The position numbers were made by a program, and so were the translations under genes. Under the pieces are notes generated by a model. The model was not told the DNA's origin and did no database searches. It saw only the letters and a program-made list of their open reading frames with translations. Of a DNA stretch of 40,546 bases, positions 6,835-17,309 are shown piece after piece. The DNA comes from an uncultured Saprospiraceae bacterium (lineage in GTDB: Bacteria; Bacteroidota; Bacteroidia; Chitinophagales; Saprospiraceae), in contig CALFDU010000071.1 of assembly GCA_937950315.1 (NCBI GenBank), positions 1 through 40,546 of the forward strand, given 5' to 3'. The number at the start of each line of letters is the position of its first letter. Within the stretch, counting starts at the first letter, position 1.

Positions 6835-9525
6835 TTATCGTAATCTGCCACTTAAGGATCCATCTAGATTTGACCTTCCGTAATCGTACTTTAGAAAGTT
6901 AAGATTTGAGTTGGCAACACCTATGAAAAAACTATAGGTACCTCTACTTGGCGCCCAAGAAAAATTCATTCTCCAGCAGTGTAAATTTCTGGATAAACCA
7001 AATGTAGGATAAACCAAACTTTTGTTTTTAAAGTCGTATGAAATGTTTCCAATGTTCAAATCCCATTTTTTAGTCAGTGGCACTTGACCAGACAACCTAA
7101 TGGTATTGGCACGTAAGGTTCCTTCTCTGACCCCTTTGTTTGTTTCTATATTGTACTGAACATCGTGATCAATCCTCAGACTCTCAACCCATGCTGCAAT
7201 ACTGAGTGGCTCATTTTCTTTTTTCTCACCAGCGCCACCTCTTCCTCCAGCTCTTTCTCTTGTTTCAGTTCCTTCTTCTTCATTCTTATCCCTAAAGAAA
7301 TCCAATACCTGAGCCATTCTCAAACTGGTGGTTAATTTAAAAAATGCATCGTCAAGTCTTACAGGAAAGTTTGTATCTTCAAATGAAACAAACTGATCAA
7401 TCCTTCCGTCTAACGTCTCTTGATATGGATCCAAACCAAAGCCAAAACTAAACGTAGTTAATCCCTTAAACATCCTAGACGTACCCCTTATCGAAGCCTT
7501 GTTAAATTGGAAAGAATCAACAGCCATGTTGTAGCCACTTGAAAAATTCAAGTTATCCAAAAGCTTTATTTTCTTCTCTGTGGAATCTTTTTTTGAATAA
7601 TATTTCATTTCTACGACACCCCCAATACTCAGATCTGCTCTCCCTTGTCTATCCTGCAATCCTGGAATCGAAACTGCAGCACTTTGAAAAGGTGAATAAG
7701 CCAAAAAATCATCATCACCTGTACCTGTTCGTAATATCTGCTCATACTGAGATCTAGTATCTGGAGCATAACGAAGTGATAAATTTGGCTTTATGGTATG
7801 TCTATAACCTCTAAACCAACCTTTGGTTGCAGGAAGACTGGCAAACACTTGCGTGTTGATCGATGTACCTACACTATAGTCTAAATAATTTTCAACACCA
7901 TCTACATACTTGGTTACAATAGAAACATTTCCCGATGTATCTACTACAGTCTCTCTGACTTGTTTCTGAAACACCCAATCAGAATTGGCAGTGATGGTTG
8001 GGTTGATGCTGAAATACTTTAACACTTTAAAGGATGCACCTGCACTAGCATTGTTCCCTATTCCTGATCTCATTTCATCCCAGACAACATTGGTGAAAAT
8101 TGTTGAGTCAGTTGATTCGATAAAGTTCTTAAACTCGGAGTCATACTTCACATTGATTTTCTCATACCACCGTTCATCTGATCCACTTGAATTCTTTCTT
8201 TTGAATGGATAAACGGTGTTCATCCTTAACTGAATATCTGGTAAAGTAACATCTATGGTCTGATCAACCGTATTCTGCCTGTGCTTAAATGCCGCACTAA
8301 AATTAAAGGGTGTTCTCGGTAATGAATGAGACACTGAAAAGTTGGAAGTATAAACATTGTTCAATACCGAATTAGCATCATTGTATATTGCTGCCGAATA
8401 ACTGTTTACTTGAAAATTCACACTCCCACCAATCTTTACATAAGGATGTGCTTTGGGATCTTGGGTATGATCGATACCAACAGCAAAACTTCTTTCTGGG
8501 ACTAAAAATGCCTCAGCATTTTCTGTGAATATATTGCTATAACGCAATGTCATTCTTCCACTATATTTGTATTTCTTTTTGTAATTAGAAGTAAGTTCCA
8601 AACCATGTGTTCCATTGGCGTAAAAATCTCCTTTGACAACCAAGTTTATATAATCATTCAGTGGAAAGTACCACCCCATTCCTTGAAAGCCAAATCCTCT
8701 TTCAGGTGAGTATCTATAATCTTCTGGAAAAATAAATCCAGAACTTTCTCCATTGGTTAATGGAAAAAACCCAAAGGGCAACCAGAGCGGGGTCGGTATT
8801 CCTGCCAACTCCAAATTGGAAGGACCAATCACTGCAACACGATCTGTAACTACTTTCATCTTACTCGCCCGTATTCCAAAATGCGGGTCCGGATGATTAC
8901 AAGAAGTAATGACGGCATCTTTGTTATATACAATATCGTGGTCGTGACCAAATATTGAATCTTTGGCCGCCTCTGCACTGACATACTTTGTTTTTGATCC
9001 ATGCACATACAATCCACTTTCAGTAGTAATGGCATCATAAACAATTCCCTTCTGCTTTTTAAAATTGTATTTCAACTGATCATAGGTGAATGTCCTTTCC
9101 CCATCATCAAAAGTTGGAAGTTGAGTCACCAACCCATTTTCGTCTTTGATACTAAATGCTGAAGCAATATTATTCTCCATATCAAAAATGATATAACCCG
9201 CGGTCAGCTTCTTCTCAACATAATCCACATAAGCATCTCCAAATAAGTGCATTGATCTGGTTTTATGGTCATACCATTGTGTATCCTTAGCACCGTAATT
9301 GATAACTTCATCAAGAGAATCTTTTGAAATACTGACTGTCTTATCTGGGACTGTTAAGATTGGGTTAAAAAGACTATCAGGGACTATTTCAGTCGGTTTC
9401 GCCAAAACACCCAAAGTATCCGTAACTGCTTGATTACCAACGCTATCCTGTGATATCTGCCCATATACACATACTGGAAGTATATATATTACAATTATTA
9501 ATACTATGTAATTAGTTAATTTCAA
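6835..9525 (-). CDS. lptD: LPS-assembly outer membrane protein LptD (Bacteroidota type)
   Basis: This 896-residue protein matches the Bacteroidota putative LptD family, which inserts lipopolysaccharide into the outer leaflet. Residues 1-22 are a signal peptide. About 75-235 is the OstA-like periplasmic domain (WYDHKTRSMHLFGDAYVDY, DHDIVYNKDAVITSCNHPDP, then a PTPLWLPFGFFPLTN segment). The rest alternates amphipathic strands of a beta-barrel ending in SLSGRLR. A short charged, Gly/Arg-rich insert lies at about 745-770 (TRERAGGRGGAGEKK). The best start is a TTG at 9525: it gives a complete signal peptide, an in-frame stop lies just upstream, and no ATG is available before the hydrophobic core. 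It is divergent from the amidase gene across 51 bases, a pairing common in this phylum. Confidence 0.88.
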   Translation of the reverse strand: MKLTNYIVLIIVIYILPVCVYGQISQDSVGNQAVTDTLGVLAKPTEIVPDSLFNPILTVPDKTVSISKDSLDEVINYGAKDTQWYDHKTRSMHLFGDAYVDYVEKKLTAGYIIFDMENNIASAFSIKDENGLVTQLPTFDDGERTFTYDQLKYNFKKQKGIVYDAITTESGLYVHGSKTKYVSAEAAKDSIFGHDHDIVYNKDAVITSCNHPDPHFGIRASKMKVVTDRVAVIGPSNLELAGIPTPLWLPFGFFPLTNGESSGFIFPEDYRYSPERGFGFQGMGWYFPLNDYINLVVKGDFYANGTHGLELTSNYKKKYKYSGRMTLRYSNIFTENAEAFLVPERSFAVGIDHTQDPKAHPYVKIGGSVNFQVNSYSAAIYNDANSVLNNVYTSNFSVSHSLPRTPFNFSAAFKHRQNTVDQTIDVTLPDIQLRMNTVYPFKRKNSSGSDERWYEKINVKYDSEFKNFIESTDSTIFTNVVWDEMRSGIGNNASAGASFKVLKYFSINPTITANSDWVFQKQVRETVVDTSGNVSIVTKYVDGVENYLDYSVGTSINTQVFASLPATKGWFRGYRHTIKPNLSLRYAPDTRSQYEQILRTGTGDDDFLAYSPFQSAAVSIPGLQDRQGRADLSIGGVVEMKYYSKKDSTEKKIKLLDNLNFSSGYNMAVDSFQFNKASIRGTSRMFKGLTTFSFGFGLDPYQETLDGRIDQFVSFEDTNFPVRLDDAFFKLTTSLRMAQVLDFFRDKNEEEGTETRERAGGRGGAGEKKENEPLSIAAWVESLRIDHDVQYNIETNKGVREGTLRANTIRLSGQVPLTKKWDLNIGNISYDFKNKSLVYPTFGLSRNLHCWRMNFSWAPSRGTYSFFIGVANSNLNFLKYDYGRSNLDGSLSGRLR

Positions 9526-9576
9526 AGAAGTTAGCTACTTTTATATCAGTATTGCGAAAATACGAAACTCAATTTA

Positions 9577-10674
9577 ATGAAACTACACAAGCCACAATCC
9601 TTGCTAAGGATTTTGTCCTTATTTTGCATATTTCTAGGATTCTGTCTTAATATATACGCAATTAACGAATATAATGTAAACCCATTGCCCACAAGCAATA
9701 ACATTGATATTCCAAATCCCAATGTGGTCATCGTACTAGACCCAGGTCACGGAGGTTACGACAAAGGCTGTACAGGACATAAATCTCACGAAAAAGATGT
9801 CAATCTCTTGATCGCAAAAAAACTAAGGCAATCTATTGAATATATGATCCCAGGCGTAGAGATCATATTGACCAGAGATTCAGACAGTTTTGTGTCTTTA
9901 GAAAAGCGAGTGCAAATTGCCAATCAAAGCAAGGCAGATCTATTCCTATCAATCCACTGTAATTCTTTGGCAGAGGGTCATGCAACAGGCTCAGAAACCC
10001 ATATTGCCGGTTTGGACTTTGTGAATGCAGACCAACATGAATACCTTAAACGACACAATTTCATTCATCCAGATGCACTAAAGGAACTAAAAAAGAATCC
10101 TATTTCAAATGCTGAAAAAATGGTTTTGTTGAAGCAAAGTTTAGATCTAGCTGAAATGGTACAAAGTTCATTGCATGATAACCTTCCTTATAAAAGCAGA
10201 GGAATAAAAGAATCCGGTTTTACCGTGCTCAAATATCTGAAAATGGCTGGGGTTTTGGTTGAGGTTGGCTTTTTGTCCAATAAAAACCAAGAGCAATACA
10301 TTAATTCAGAAAAAGGACTTGAAGAAATATCCTACGCCTTGGCAAGCTCAGTGAATACCTTTATTACTGATACCAATCTAATTGAGAGAAAGAAGGAGGC
10401 ATACAAAACCTTTGTTTCAAAATTTGGCTCAGCAAGATCATTTATAGAAGAAACTTACTCAATTGAGATTCTTATAACCAAAGGAAGTCCATTGTTATAT
10501 TTTGAACCAAAATGGGACAATTTAGAATCGATTTACATTGTCAAAGAAAATGATCATTATTTTTATAGAACAGGATACTTTACCAATTATCAGGCAGCCC
10601 AGAATGCATTACCAGGTATTCAGCAATTAGGCTTCGATAATCCACAAATAGTCAATGTGCCGTCTAAAAATTAA
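9577..10674 (+). CDS. N-acetylmuramoyl-L-alanine amidase (Amidase_3) with SPOR-like tail
   Basis: A 365-residue zinc amidase that cleaves the bond between MurNAc and the stem peptide in peptidoglycan. Residues 8-30 form a signal peptide or membrane anchor. The catalytic domain spans about 50-260. Zinc ligands and the catalytic residue are visible as His58 (LDPGHGG), Glu72 (HEKDVN), His127 (SIHCNS) and Glu229 (VEVGFLSN). Residues about 290-362 resemble a divergent SPOR domain (YSIEILITKG, then YFYRTGYFTNYQAAQNALPG and LGFDNPQIV), which in other proteins binds denuded glycan strands at division sites. It is divergent from lptD and followed after 125 bases by mlaD, a recurrent envelope-gene order in Bacteroidota. 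Confidence 0.93.
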   Translation: MKLHKPQSLLRILSLFCIFLGFCLNIYAINEYNVNPLPTSNNIDIPNPNVVIVLDPGHGGYDKGCTGHKSHEKDVNLLIAKKLRQSIEYMIPGVEIILTRDSDSFVSLEKRVQIANQSKADLFLSIHCNSLAEGHATGSETHIAGLDFVNADQHEYLKRHNFIHPDALKELKKNPISNAEKMVLLKQSLDLAEMVQSSLHDNLPYKSRGIKESGFTVLKYLKMAGVLVEVGFLSNKNQEQYINSEKGLEEISYALASSVNTFITDTNLIERKKEAYKTFVSKFGSARSFIEETYSIEILITKGSPLLYFEPKWDNLESIYIVKENDHYFYRTGYFTNYQAAQNALPGIQQLGFDNPQIVNVPSKN

Positions 10675-10718
10675 TAGCAGAAGGCCCATTTGATCTATCC
10701 TATTCTTATTAATTAGCT

Positions 10719-10726
10719 TATTTTTG
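10719..10726 (+). promoter_or_regulatory. Candidate -7 box upstream of mlaD
   Basis: TATTTTTG is an exact match to TAnnTTTG in the 125-base gap between the amidase and mlaD, implying a start site near 10732 and a leader of roughly 70 bases. A TTTG lies upstream at 10689-10692, but its spacing (26 bases) is longer than usual, so the promoter is tentative. Confidence 0.4.
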
Positions 10727-10799
10727 GGTATCAATTCTATTTTAATCATTAAACCATCAAGAATTGTTCACTTTTAGAGCAAACATTCGTTGAATATAT

Positions 10800-11855
10800 A
10801 TGAAAAAGGAAATCAGATTAGGAATTTTAGCCATCCTCACAATTGCAGTATCAATTTGGGGATTCAAATATCTTAAAGGAAAAAACGTCTTCAGCAATGT
10901 AAAGACCATCAAAGTGAAATTTGATGAAGTTGCTAGTCTTGAGGTAGCCTCTCCAGTTGCAGTTAAGGGTTTTAAAGTTGGATCTGTTTTAGACTTTGAC
11001 ATCGATAGAAATAATGTAAATAATATCGTGGTAACTTTCGATATTGAGGGCGACATGCCTTTACCTAAAAACACCATTGCAGTATTGAAAAGTGCTGGTG
11101 TCATGGGAGGAAGATACATTGAACTTGAATTTACAGAATTATGCGATGGCTCTGATTGCCTTGAAGATGGAGATTTTGTCAACGGTCTCACTAGTGGTAT
11201 GCTCTCTAGTTTTGTATCTGAGTCAGAACTTGATAGCTATGTATCTAGGATTGGTACAAGCATGGATACTGTCTTCAATAAGTTAAAAAACATGGACGAT
11301 GACAATCCTCTAAATACAACAGTTCGAAATTTAGAAGAGGCCATGATTAATATGAATAAGATCACTATTCAAATAAATTCAATGCTCGGTGCCACAACAC
11401 AGAATGTAGCAAGAACAATGGAAAATCTAGATCGTATTAGTGCCAACCTTGCAGACAACAATGAGATGATTACACAAGTCTTAGGAAACCTTGCCGGCAT
11501 AACCAATGATATTAAAAACTCAGAACTTAGCACTACAATCGCTTCCGCAAATGGTACCATACAGAATACAGATCAAACCATTCAAGAATTAAAAGTACTC
11601 ATTGAAAATACTCAATCTACTGTCAATGGTTTAACTGATGTTGTTTCCAAATTAGGTTCGGGAGGAGGATCCATTGCCAAGCTTTTGACTGATGGTGAAC
11701 TATATGACAACCTGAATAGTACAAGTAAAAACTTAGATTTCTTCTTGCAAGACCTGCGACTTAATCCTAACAGATATGTAAAGGTTTCCGTCTTTGGAAA
11801 GAAAGACAAGCGTGGATATACCTTACCTGAAGATGACCCAGCCAATCAAAACTAG
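10800..11855 (+). CDS. mlaD: MCE/MlaD family lipid-transport protein
   Basis: A 351-residue protein with an N-terminal membrane anchor (residues 8-24, ILAILTIAVSIWGFKYL). An MCE domain follows at about 36-115 (VKFDEVASLEVASPVAVKGF, KVGSVLDFDID, AGVMGGRYIELEF). MCE proteins form hexameric rings that shuttle phospholipids between inner and outer membrane. The C-terminal two thirds (about 150-330) is a long Asn/Thr/Ile-rich helical stretch, consistent with the tube-forming helix of longer MCE proteins. The permease and ATPase partners (MlaE/MlaF) are not in this window. It follows the amidase on the same strand and ends only 7 bases from the convergent desaturase gene. Confidence 0.88.
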   Translation: MKKEIRLGILAILTIAVSIWGFKYLKGKNVFSNVKTIKVKFDEVASLEVASPVAVKGFKVGSVLDFDIDRNNVNNIVVTFDIEGDMPLPKNTIAVLKSAGVMGGRYIELEFTELCDGSDCLEDGDFVNGLTSGMLSSFVSESELDSYVSRIGTSMDTVFNKLKNMDDDNPLNTTVRNLEEAMINMNKITIQINSMLGATTQNVARTMENLDRISANLADNNEMITQVLGNLAGITNDIKNSELSTTIASANGTIQNTDQTIQELKVLIENTQSTVNGLTDVVSKLGSGGGSIAKLLTDGELYDNLNSTSKNLDFFLQDLRLNPNRYVKVSVFGKKDKRGYTLPEDDPANQN

Positions 11856-11862
11856 CTTTTAA

Positions 11863-12909
11863 TTAAGCAGCTTTTTTTGAGTAAAGTCTTCTGTATTTTT
11901 TAATGTCTTTGAAAGAAACCATTTTCTTCTTTTCTTCATCCCAAAGCTTGTTCTTATATAGCTTTAAACTCTTGAAGAAAGTAATTTCAGTTACATACTT
12001 ATTAAGGATTGGGTTTTCCTTATAACACCTTGGAAGATGGTAATTAGGAATCAAACTACTAAGGTGGTGAATATGGTGATATCCAATATTTCCAGTTAAG
12101 AAATGAAAGAATCTAGGAAGCTTATAATACGAACTCCCTTTTATTGAAGCAATTAAAAAATCCCACTTCCCCTTCCATTCTTTGTAAGACTCTTCATGTT
12201 GATGTTGAACATAAAAAAACCAAAAGGCAATAATTCCAAAAAAGAAAATCAAACTTAATTGGATCAATAAAAATCTTTGCCAGCCAACAACTACCGCAAG
12301 TAAAGCATAAACACCTACAATCGTAAGGTTATTTAATATCTGGTAAAGCGTAACCTTCTTGTTCTCAGAAAACTCTTTATTAAATCTATTTGTAATTAAC
12401 ATGTAATAAACAGGCGCTATAACAAATAGCACGAATGGATTTCTCCATATCCTATACCCTATTCTTTTCACTTTAGATTTTGATAAATATTCTTTTACTG
12501 TCAGCGTAGGAATATCCCCAACATCGCGCACTTCAAGCTGTCCATTGTGCCCGTGATGGTAGTTATGAACCCTTGCCCAATATTTATAAGGAATAGCGCA
12601 AAACAAGCTACATACAGTCCCTACAATGTTGTTAAGCTTCTTGGAATTAAAAAAAGATTGATGACCGCAGTCATGCTGAATTATGAATATCCTTACTAGA
12701 AAAAATGCATTTATGATAAGCAGTGGAATAGATATGAATATTGACCAATCCAAACTGAAATATGTAAGCACCCACAATCCAATATAAGGACCAAATGTAT
12801 TGATCAATTGGAATGTAGCTTTTTTAGCATCAGCGATTTGATATTTTGCAACAATGGATTTCCAATTTGCTAATGCTTCTTTAATCTGCTTATCCGAAAC
12901 TGAACTCAT
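11863..12909 (-). CDS. Membrane fatty acid desaturase
   Basis: A 348-residue integral-membrane desaturase with three diiron-binding histidine boxes: HDCGH (79-83), HNYHHGH (115-121) and HHIHH (278-282), plus an extra QHQHE stretch at 235-239. Hydrophobic segments lie at about 36-75, 95-106, 158-172 and 195-235, matching the usual two pairs of transmembrane helices. It probably introduces a double bond into acyl chains of membrane lipids, using ferredoxin or another electron donor; the regiospecificity cannot be read from the sequence. The start is the ATG at 12909. It lies downstream of rpoC but is isolated from it by a terminator, and it converges on mlaD. Confidence 0.93.
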   Translation of the reverse strand: MSSVSDKQIKEALANWKSIVAKYQIADAKKATFQLINTFGPYIGLWVLTYFSLDWSIFISIPLLIINAFFLVRIFIIQHDCGHQSFFNSKKLNNIVGTVCSLFCAIPYKYWARVHNYHHGHNGQLEVRDVGDIPTLTVKEYLSKSKVKRIGYRIWRNPFVLFVIAPVYYMLITNRFNKEFSENKKVTLYQILNNLTIVGVYALLAVVVGWQRFLLIQLSLIFFFGIIAFWFFYVQHQHEESYKEWKGKWDFLIASIKGSSYYKLPRFFHFLTGNIGYHHIHHLSSLIPNYHLPRCYKENPILNKYVTEITFFKSLKLYKNKLWDEEKKKMVSFKDIKKYRRLYSKKAA

Positions 12910-12956
12910 AGTTATTATTAATTGCCTGGTTGAATCACAAAATAAGCATTATGGAC

Positions 12957-12987
12957 AAAAAAAAGAGGAAGATTTCTCTCCCTCTTT
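12957..12987 (-). terminator. Intrinsic terminator after rpoC
   Basis: On the minus strand, AAAGAGG pairs with CCTCTTT (7 bp) with an inner AGA/TCT stem, followed by a run of T. It starts 22 bases after the rpoC stop and would end the long ribosomal protein-RNA polymerase transcript. Confidence 0.75.
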
Positions 12988-13008
12988 CATTTTTCATATC
13001 AAATTGTC

Positions 13009-16000
13009 TTATTCTTCCACCTCTTCAGGCTCAACCTCTTCAACTCGAGGTTTTGGAGTAACAAGCATGTTTTTAAATTCTTTGAATCCAGTACCTGCAG
13101 GGATATTCTTACCTGAGATAACATTCTCTTTCAATCCTTGTAAAGTATCTTTCTTCGCCGCGATTGCTGCAGTACTTAATACTTTGGTCGTTTCCTGGAA
13201 TGATGCAGCTGAAATCCAGCTCTTCGTTCCTAATGATGACCTAGTAATACCTTGCAATAATGGTTTAGATGTTGCTGGAACTGCATTTCTATATGAAACG
13301 ATTTTCTTATCATTTCTCTTCAAAAATGAGTTCTCTTCTCTGATCTGTCTTAATTCTACCAATTGACCTTTTCTCAACTTGCTAGATTCACCTTCATCAG
13401 TAATAACATACTTATCGTAAATCCAATCATTTTGCTCAAGGAATACTGTTTTAGCAATTGGCTCTCCCTCTAAGAATATTGTATCACCAGCATCTTCAAT
13501 TTCCACTCTTCTCATCATTTGTCTAACGATTACCTCAATGTGCTTATCGTTAATTCCAATTCCTTGAGAACGATATACTTCTTGAATTCCATTAACCAAA
13601 TACTTCTGAACTGCAAATGGTCCTGAAATAACTAGAATATCAAAAGGAGAAATCGATCCATCGGAAAGTTGTGTTCCTGCTTTCACAAAATCCCCTTCCT
13701 GTACCAATATCAATTTAGACTTACCAATCAAATACTTGTGCTTTTGCTTGGTCTTCTGATCTTCAACAAATACCTCTTGGTTACCTCTCTTAATTTTACC
13801 GAAAGAAACGATTCCATCAATAGCAGATATTACTGCCGGGTTAGATGGATTTCTTGCTTCAAACAATTCTGTTACTCTCGGAAGACCACCGGTAATATCC
13901 GTCAACTTTCCAAGCTTTCTAGGAATCTTTGCAATCCTTTCTCCTGCAACAACAGAACCTCCGTTCTCAACGGTTACATAAGCTCCCACTGGAAGGTTGT
14001 ATGACTTAACCTCGTTGCCCTTCTTGTCTAAGATCTTAATTCCCGGAATTACCTTCTTATTCTTAGTTTCGGTAACAACGATATCAATATTACCTGTCTG
14101 TTCGTCAATCTCTTTTCTAAATGTATCACCCTCTACAAGATCACTGAACTCAACAATACCGCCGTATTCAGAAATAATAGCAGAGTTAAACGGATCCCAT
14201 TGTGAAATCACATCTCCTTTCTTAATTGTCTGACCATCTTTTACAAGTAGATCTGATGCATAAGTGATGTGAGTCGAAGAATAAACTTTCTTCGTTTCTG
14301 GATCAACAATTTTAATTTCTCCTGAACGTGAAAGAACTACCTCTGCCGTTTTGTTTTTATCCTTAAACTCTATTGTTTTGATACTATCAAATTCAATAAC
14401 ACCGTCAAATTTGGAAACAAACTCTGACTCTGATTGACTTACAGATGCAATACCCCCAACGTGGAAGGTTCTCAATGTCAGCTGTGTACCCGGCTCACCA
14501 ATACTTTGTGCAGCCACAATTCCAACAGCATCTCCATTCTCCGCAATTCTATTTACAGTAAGGTTTGTACCGTAACATTTTCTACAAACACCGTTTGAAG
14601 ATTCACAGGTCAGTACAGATCTAATCAAGATAGATTCTATGTCAGCATCTTCAATAGCTTTTGCTATTGCTTCAGTGATAAACATACCTGCAGAAACGAT
14701 GATTTCCTGAGTTTCTGGATGTGCAATATCTTGTAATGCAAATCTACCTTTCACTCTATCAGCTAATGATTCAACTACTTTATCATTTTCCTTAAATGCT
14801 GTTGCTTCAATTCCTCTTAATGTATCACAGTCATCTTCTGTAATAATTACATCTTGAGAAACATCTACCAATCTTCTCGTCAAATAACCTGCATCGGCAG
14901 TTTTAAGTGCCGTATCGGCAAGACCTTTTCTCGCACCGTGAGTAGATATAAAGTAATCCTGAATTGAAAGTCCATCCAAGAAATTTGAAAGAATTGGATT
15001 CTCAATAATAGATCCTCCTGTGTCTCCAGATTTTCTCGGCTTGGCCATCAGCCCTCTTAATCCACACAACTGCTTAATTTGTTGTTTAGATCCCCTTGCA
15101 CCAGAATCAAGCATCATATACACTGAGTTAAACCCATCTTTGTGTGCTGCTAATTCAGTCATAAGATTTTCTGTAATCTTATTATCGGCATAAGTCCACT
15201 TATCAATAACCTGATTGTATCTCTCATTTGGAGTAATCAAACCAAGGTTATAACTTTCCCAAACTTCTTCCACTTCAGATTGTGCATCTATTAATGTCTT
15301 CTCTTTAATAGAAGGATTAATCAAATCTCCTAAGTTAAAAGATAGCCCACCTTTAAATGACCAATAGAATCCAAGATCCTTAATGTGATCTAAGAAAGTT
15401 GCTGTAGTAGGGAAATCAGTTCTCGTGATGATATCACTAATTACTTTCTTCAAGTTCTTCTTAGAAAGAACTTTGTTGATGTATGGTACTGTTTCTGGAA
15501 CTCTTTCATTGAAGAGAATCTTTCCAACAGTAGTATCTATTAATCTTTGTTCAAATCCATTACCCTCTTCATTTTCCATTCTTGCTCGCACCTTGACATT
15601 TGCATGTAAGTCAGCTTTGCCTTCATTGTAAGCAATAATTGCTTCTTCTGAAGAATAAAATGTCATTCCTTGTCCTTTCGGAGTTTTTGATGATCCTTCT
15701 GGATAAGACTTAGTCAGGTAGTATAAACCAAGTACCATATCCTGAGAAGGAAGAGTAATTGGAGAACCGTTTTGTGGATTCAACATGTTGTGACAAGCCA
15801 ACATCAATACTTGTGCTTCAAGTACAGCAGCTTGACTCAAGGGTACGTGTACCGCCATCTGGTCACCATCAAAATCGGCGTTAAATGCACCACAAACAAG
15901 TGGGTGTAATCTAATCGCTTTTCCTTCAATCAATATTGGCTGGAATGCCTGAATTGAAAGTCTGTGAAGAGTCGGGGCTCTGTTCAATAAGATTGGATGC

Positions 16001-17292
16001 CCTTTCAATATATTTTCAAGAATCTCCCAAATAATCGGATCCTTTCTATCAACCAATTTCTTCGCTGACTTTACCGTCTTTACGATACCTCTTTCAATCA
16101 ATTTCTTGATAACAAAAGGTTTGAATAACTCAGAGGCCATACCTTTTGGTAAACCACATTCGTGCAATTTAAGATTTGGTCCTACGACGATTACAGAACG
16201 TCCAGAATAATCTACCCTTTTTCCAAGTAGGTTCTGTCTAAATCTTCCTTGCTTTCCTTTAAGAATATCAGAAAGAGATTTTAATGATCTTCCTCCTTCC
16301 GCTTTTACAGCGTTAGATTTTCTTGAATTATCAAACAACGAATCAACTGCTTCCTGAAGCATTCTCTTCTCATTTCTAAGAATTACTTCTGGAGCTTTAA
16401 TTTCCAACAATCTCTTAAGACGGTTATTTCTAATAATCACCCTTCTATAAAGATCATTCAAATCTGAACTAGCAAATCTACCTCCATCCAAAGGAACCAA
16501 TGGTCTCAATTCTGGTGGTATTACCGGCAGGTAATCAATGATTGTCCATTCAGGTCTGTTTTCAATTTCTAATTGACCTTCTCTGAAAGCTTCAACAACT
16601 CTTAATCTTTTAAGTGCTTCTGACTTTCTCTGTTGAGAAGTCTCTGTTGCTGCAGCATGTCTTAATTCATAAGAAAGTTCATCCAATTGAGTACGCATCA
16701 ACAGCTCTCTTACTGCATCTGCACCCATCTTTGCGATGAATTTATTTGGATCAGTGTCTTCAAGCATTTGGTTTTCCTTCGGAAGAGAATCCAATACTTC
16801 AAAGTATTCTTCTTCAGTAAGAAGATCCTTCATTTCCAAATCACCTTCTTTTACACCTGGCTGTATAACAGCATATCTTTCATAATAAATGATAGATTCC
16901 AATTTCTTGGATGACAATCCAAGTAGGTATCCAATTTTATTAGGCAGTGATTTAAAGAACCAGATATGAACAACAGGAACAACCAATTTGATGTGCCCCA
17001 TTCTCTCTCTTCTTACCTTTTTCTCGGTAACCTCTACCCCACATCTATCACATACAATTCCTTTATATCTAATTCTTTTATACTTTCCACAATAACATTC
17101 ATAATCCTTTACAGGACCAAAAATTCTTTCACAGAACAAGCCATCTCTTTCAGGCTTATATGTTCTATAATTGATTGTTTCTGGTTTTAGAACCTCACCA
17201 AAAGATCTTTCTAGAATGTCATCCGGAGATGTCAAACTAATTCTAATAGAATCAAACGATCTTTGGGCCGGAGTTTTTTTCTTAAACGCCAT
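13009..17292 (-). CDS. rpoC: DNA-directed RNA polymerase subunit beta'
   Basis: A 1427-residue beta' subunit of the core transcription enzyme. The N-terminal zinc-binding cysteines are at 66, 68, 81 and 84 (CYCGKYKR and CDRCGVEV). The catalytic loop NADFDGDQ, whose aspartates hold the active-site magnesium, lies at roughly residue 465. The bridge-helix and trigger-loop region shows [17 protein letters not shown] and [20 protein letters not shown]. The second zinc site is [13 protein letters not shown], and the rudder and funnel regions are intact. The tail is a short acidic stretch ([11 protein letters not shown]). The start is the ATG at 17292, 17 bases after rpoB. Length and order are normal for Bacteroidota. 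Confidence 0.99.
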   Translation of the reverse strand: MAFKKKTPAQRSFDSIRISLTSPDDILERSFGEVLKPETINYRTYKPERDGLFCERIFGPVKDYECYCGKYKRIRYKGIVCDRCGVEVTEKKVRRERMGHIKLVVPVVHIWFFKSLPNKIGYLLGLSSKKLESIIYYERYAVIQPGVKEGDLEMKDLLTEEEYFEVLDSLPKENQMLEDTDPNKFIAKMGADAVRELLMRTQLDELSYELRHAAATETSQQRKSEALKRLRVVEAFREGQLEIENRPEWTIIDYLPVIPPELRPLVPLDGGRFASSDLNDLYRRVIIRNNRLKRLLEIKAPEVILRNEKRMLQEAVDSLFDNSRKSNAVKAEGGRSLKSLSDILKGKQGRFRQNLLGKRVDYSGRSVIVVGPNLKLHECGLPKGMASELFKPFVIKKLIERGIVKTVKSAKKLVDRKDPIIWEILENILKGHPILLNRAPTLHRLSIQAFQPILIEGKAIRLHPLVCGAFNADFDGDQMAVHVPLSQAAVLEAQVLMLACHNMLNPQNGSPITLPSQDMVLGLYYLTKSYPEGSSKTPKGQGMTFYSSEEAIIAYNEGKADLHANVKVRARMENEEGNGFEQRLIDTTVGKILFNERVPETVPYINKVLSKKNLKKVISDIITRTDFPTTATFLDHIKDLGFYWSFKGGLSFNLGDLINPSIKEKTLIDAQSEVEEVWESYNLGLITPNERYNQVIDKWTYADNKITENLMTELAAHKDGFNSVYMMLDSGARGSKQQIKQLCGLRGLMAKPRKSGDTGGSIIENPILSNFLDGLSIQDYFISTHGARKGLADTALKTADAGYLTRRLVDVSQDVIITEDDCDTLRGIEATAFKENDKVVESLADRVKGRFALQDIAHPETQEIIVSAGMFITEAIAKAIEDADIESILIRSVLTCESSNGVCRKCYGTNLTVNRIAENGDAVGIVAAQSIGEPGTQLTLRTFHVGGIASVSQSESEFVSKFDGVIEFDSIKTIEFKDKNKTAEVVLSRSGEIKIVDPETKKVYSSTHITYASDLLVKDGQTIKKGDVISQWDPFNSAIISEYGGIVEFSDLVEGDTFRKEIDEQTGNIDIVVTETKNKKVIPGIKILDKKGNEVKSYNLPVGAYVTVENGGSVVAGERIAKIPRKLGKLTDITGGLPRVTELFEARNPSNPAVISAIDGIVSFGKIKRGNQEVFVEDQKTKQKHKYLIGKSKLILVQEGDFVKAGTQLSDGSISPFDILVISGPFAVQKYLVNGIQEVYRSQGIGINDKHIEVIVRQMMRRVEIEDAGDTIFLEGEPIAKTVFLEQNDWIYDKYVITDEGESSKLRKGQLVELRQIREENSFLKRNDKKIVSYRNAVPATSKPLLQGITRSSLGTKSWISAASFQETTKVLSTAAIAAKKDTLQGLKENVISGKNIPAGTGFKEFKNMLVTPKPRVEEVEPEEVEE

Positions 17293-17309
17293 ATTTAATG
17301 AGTTTAGTT

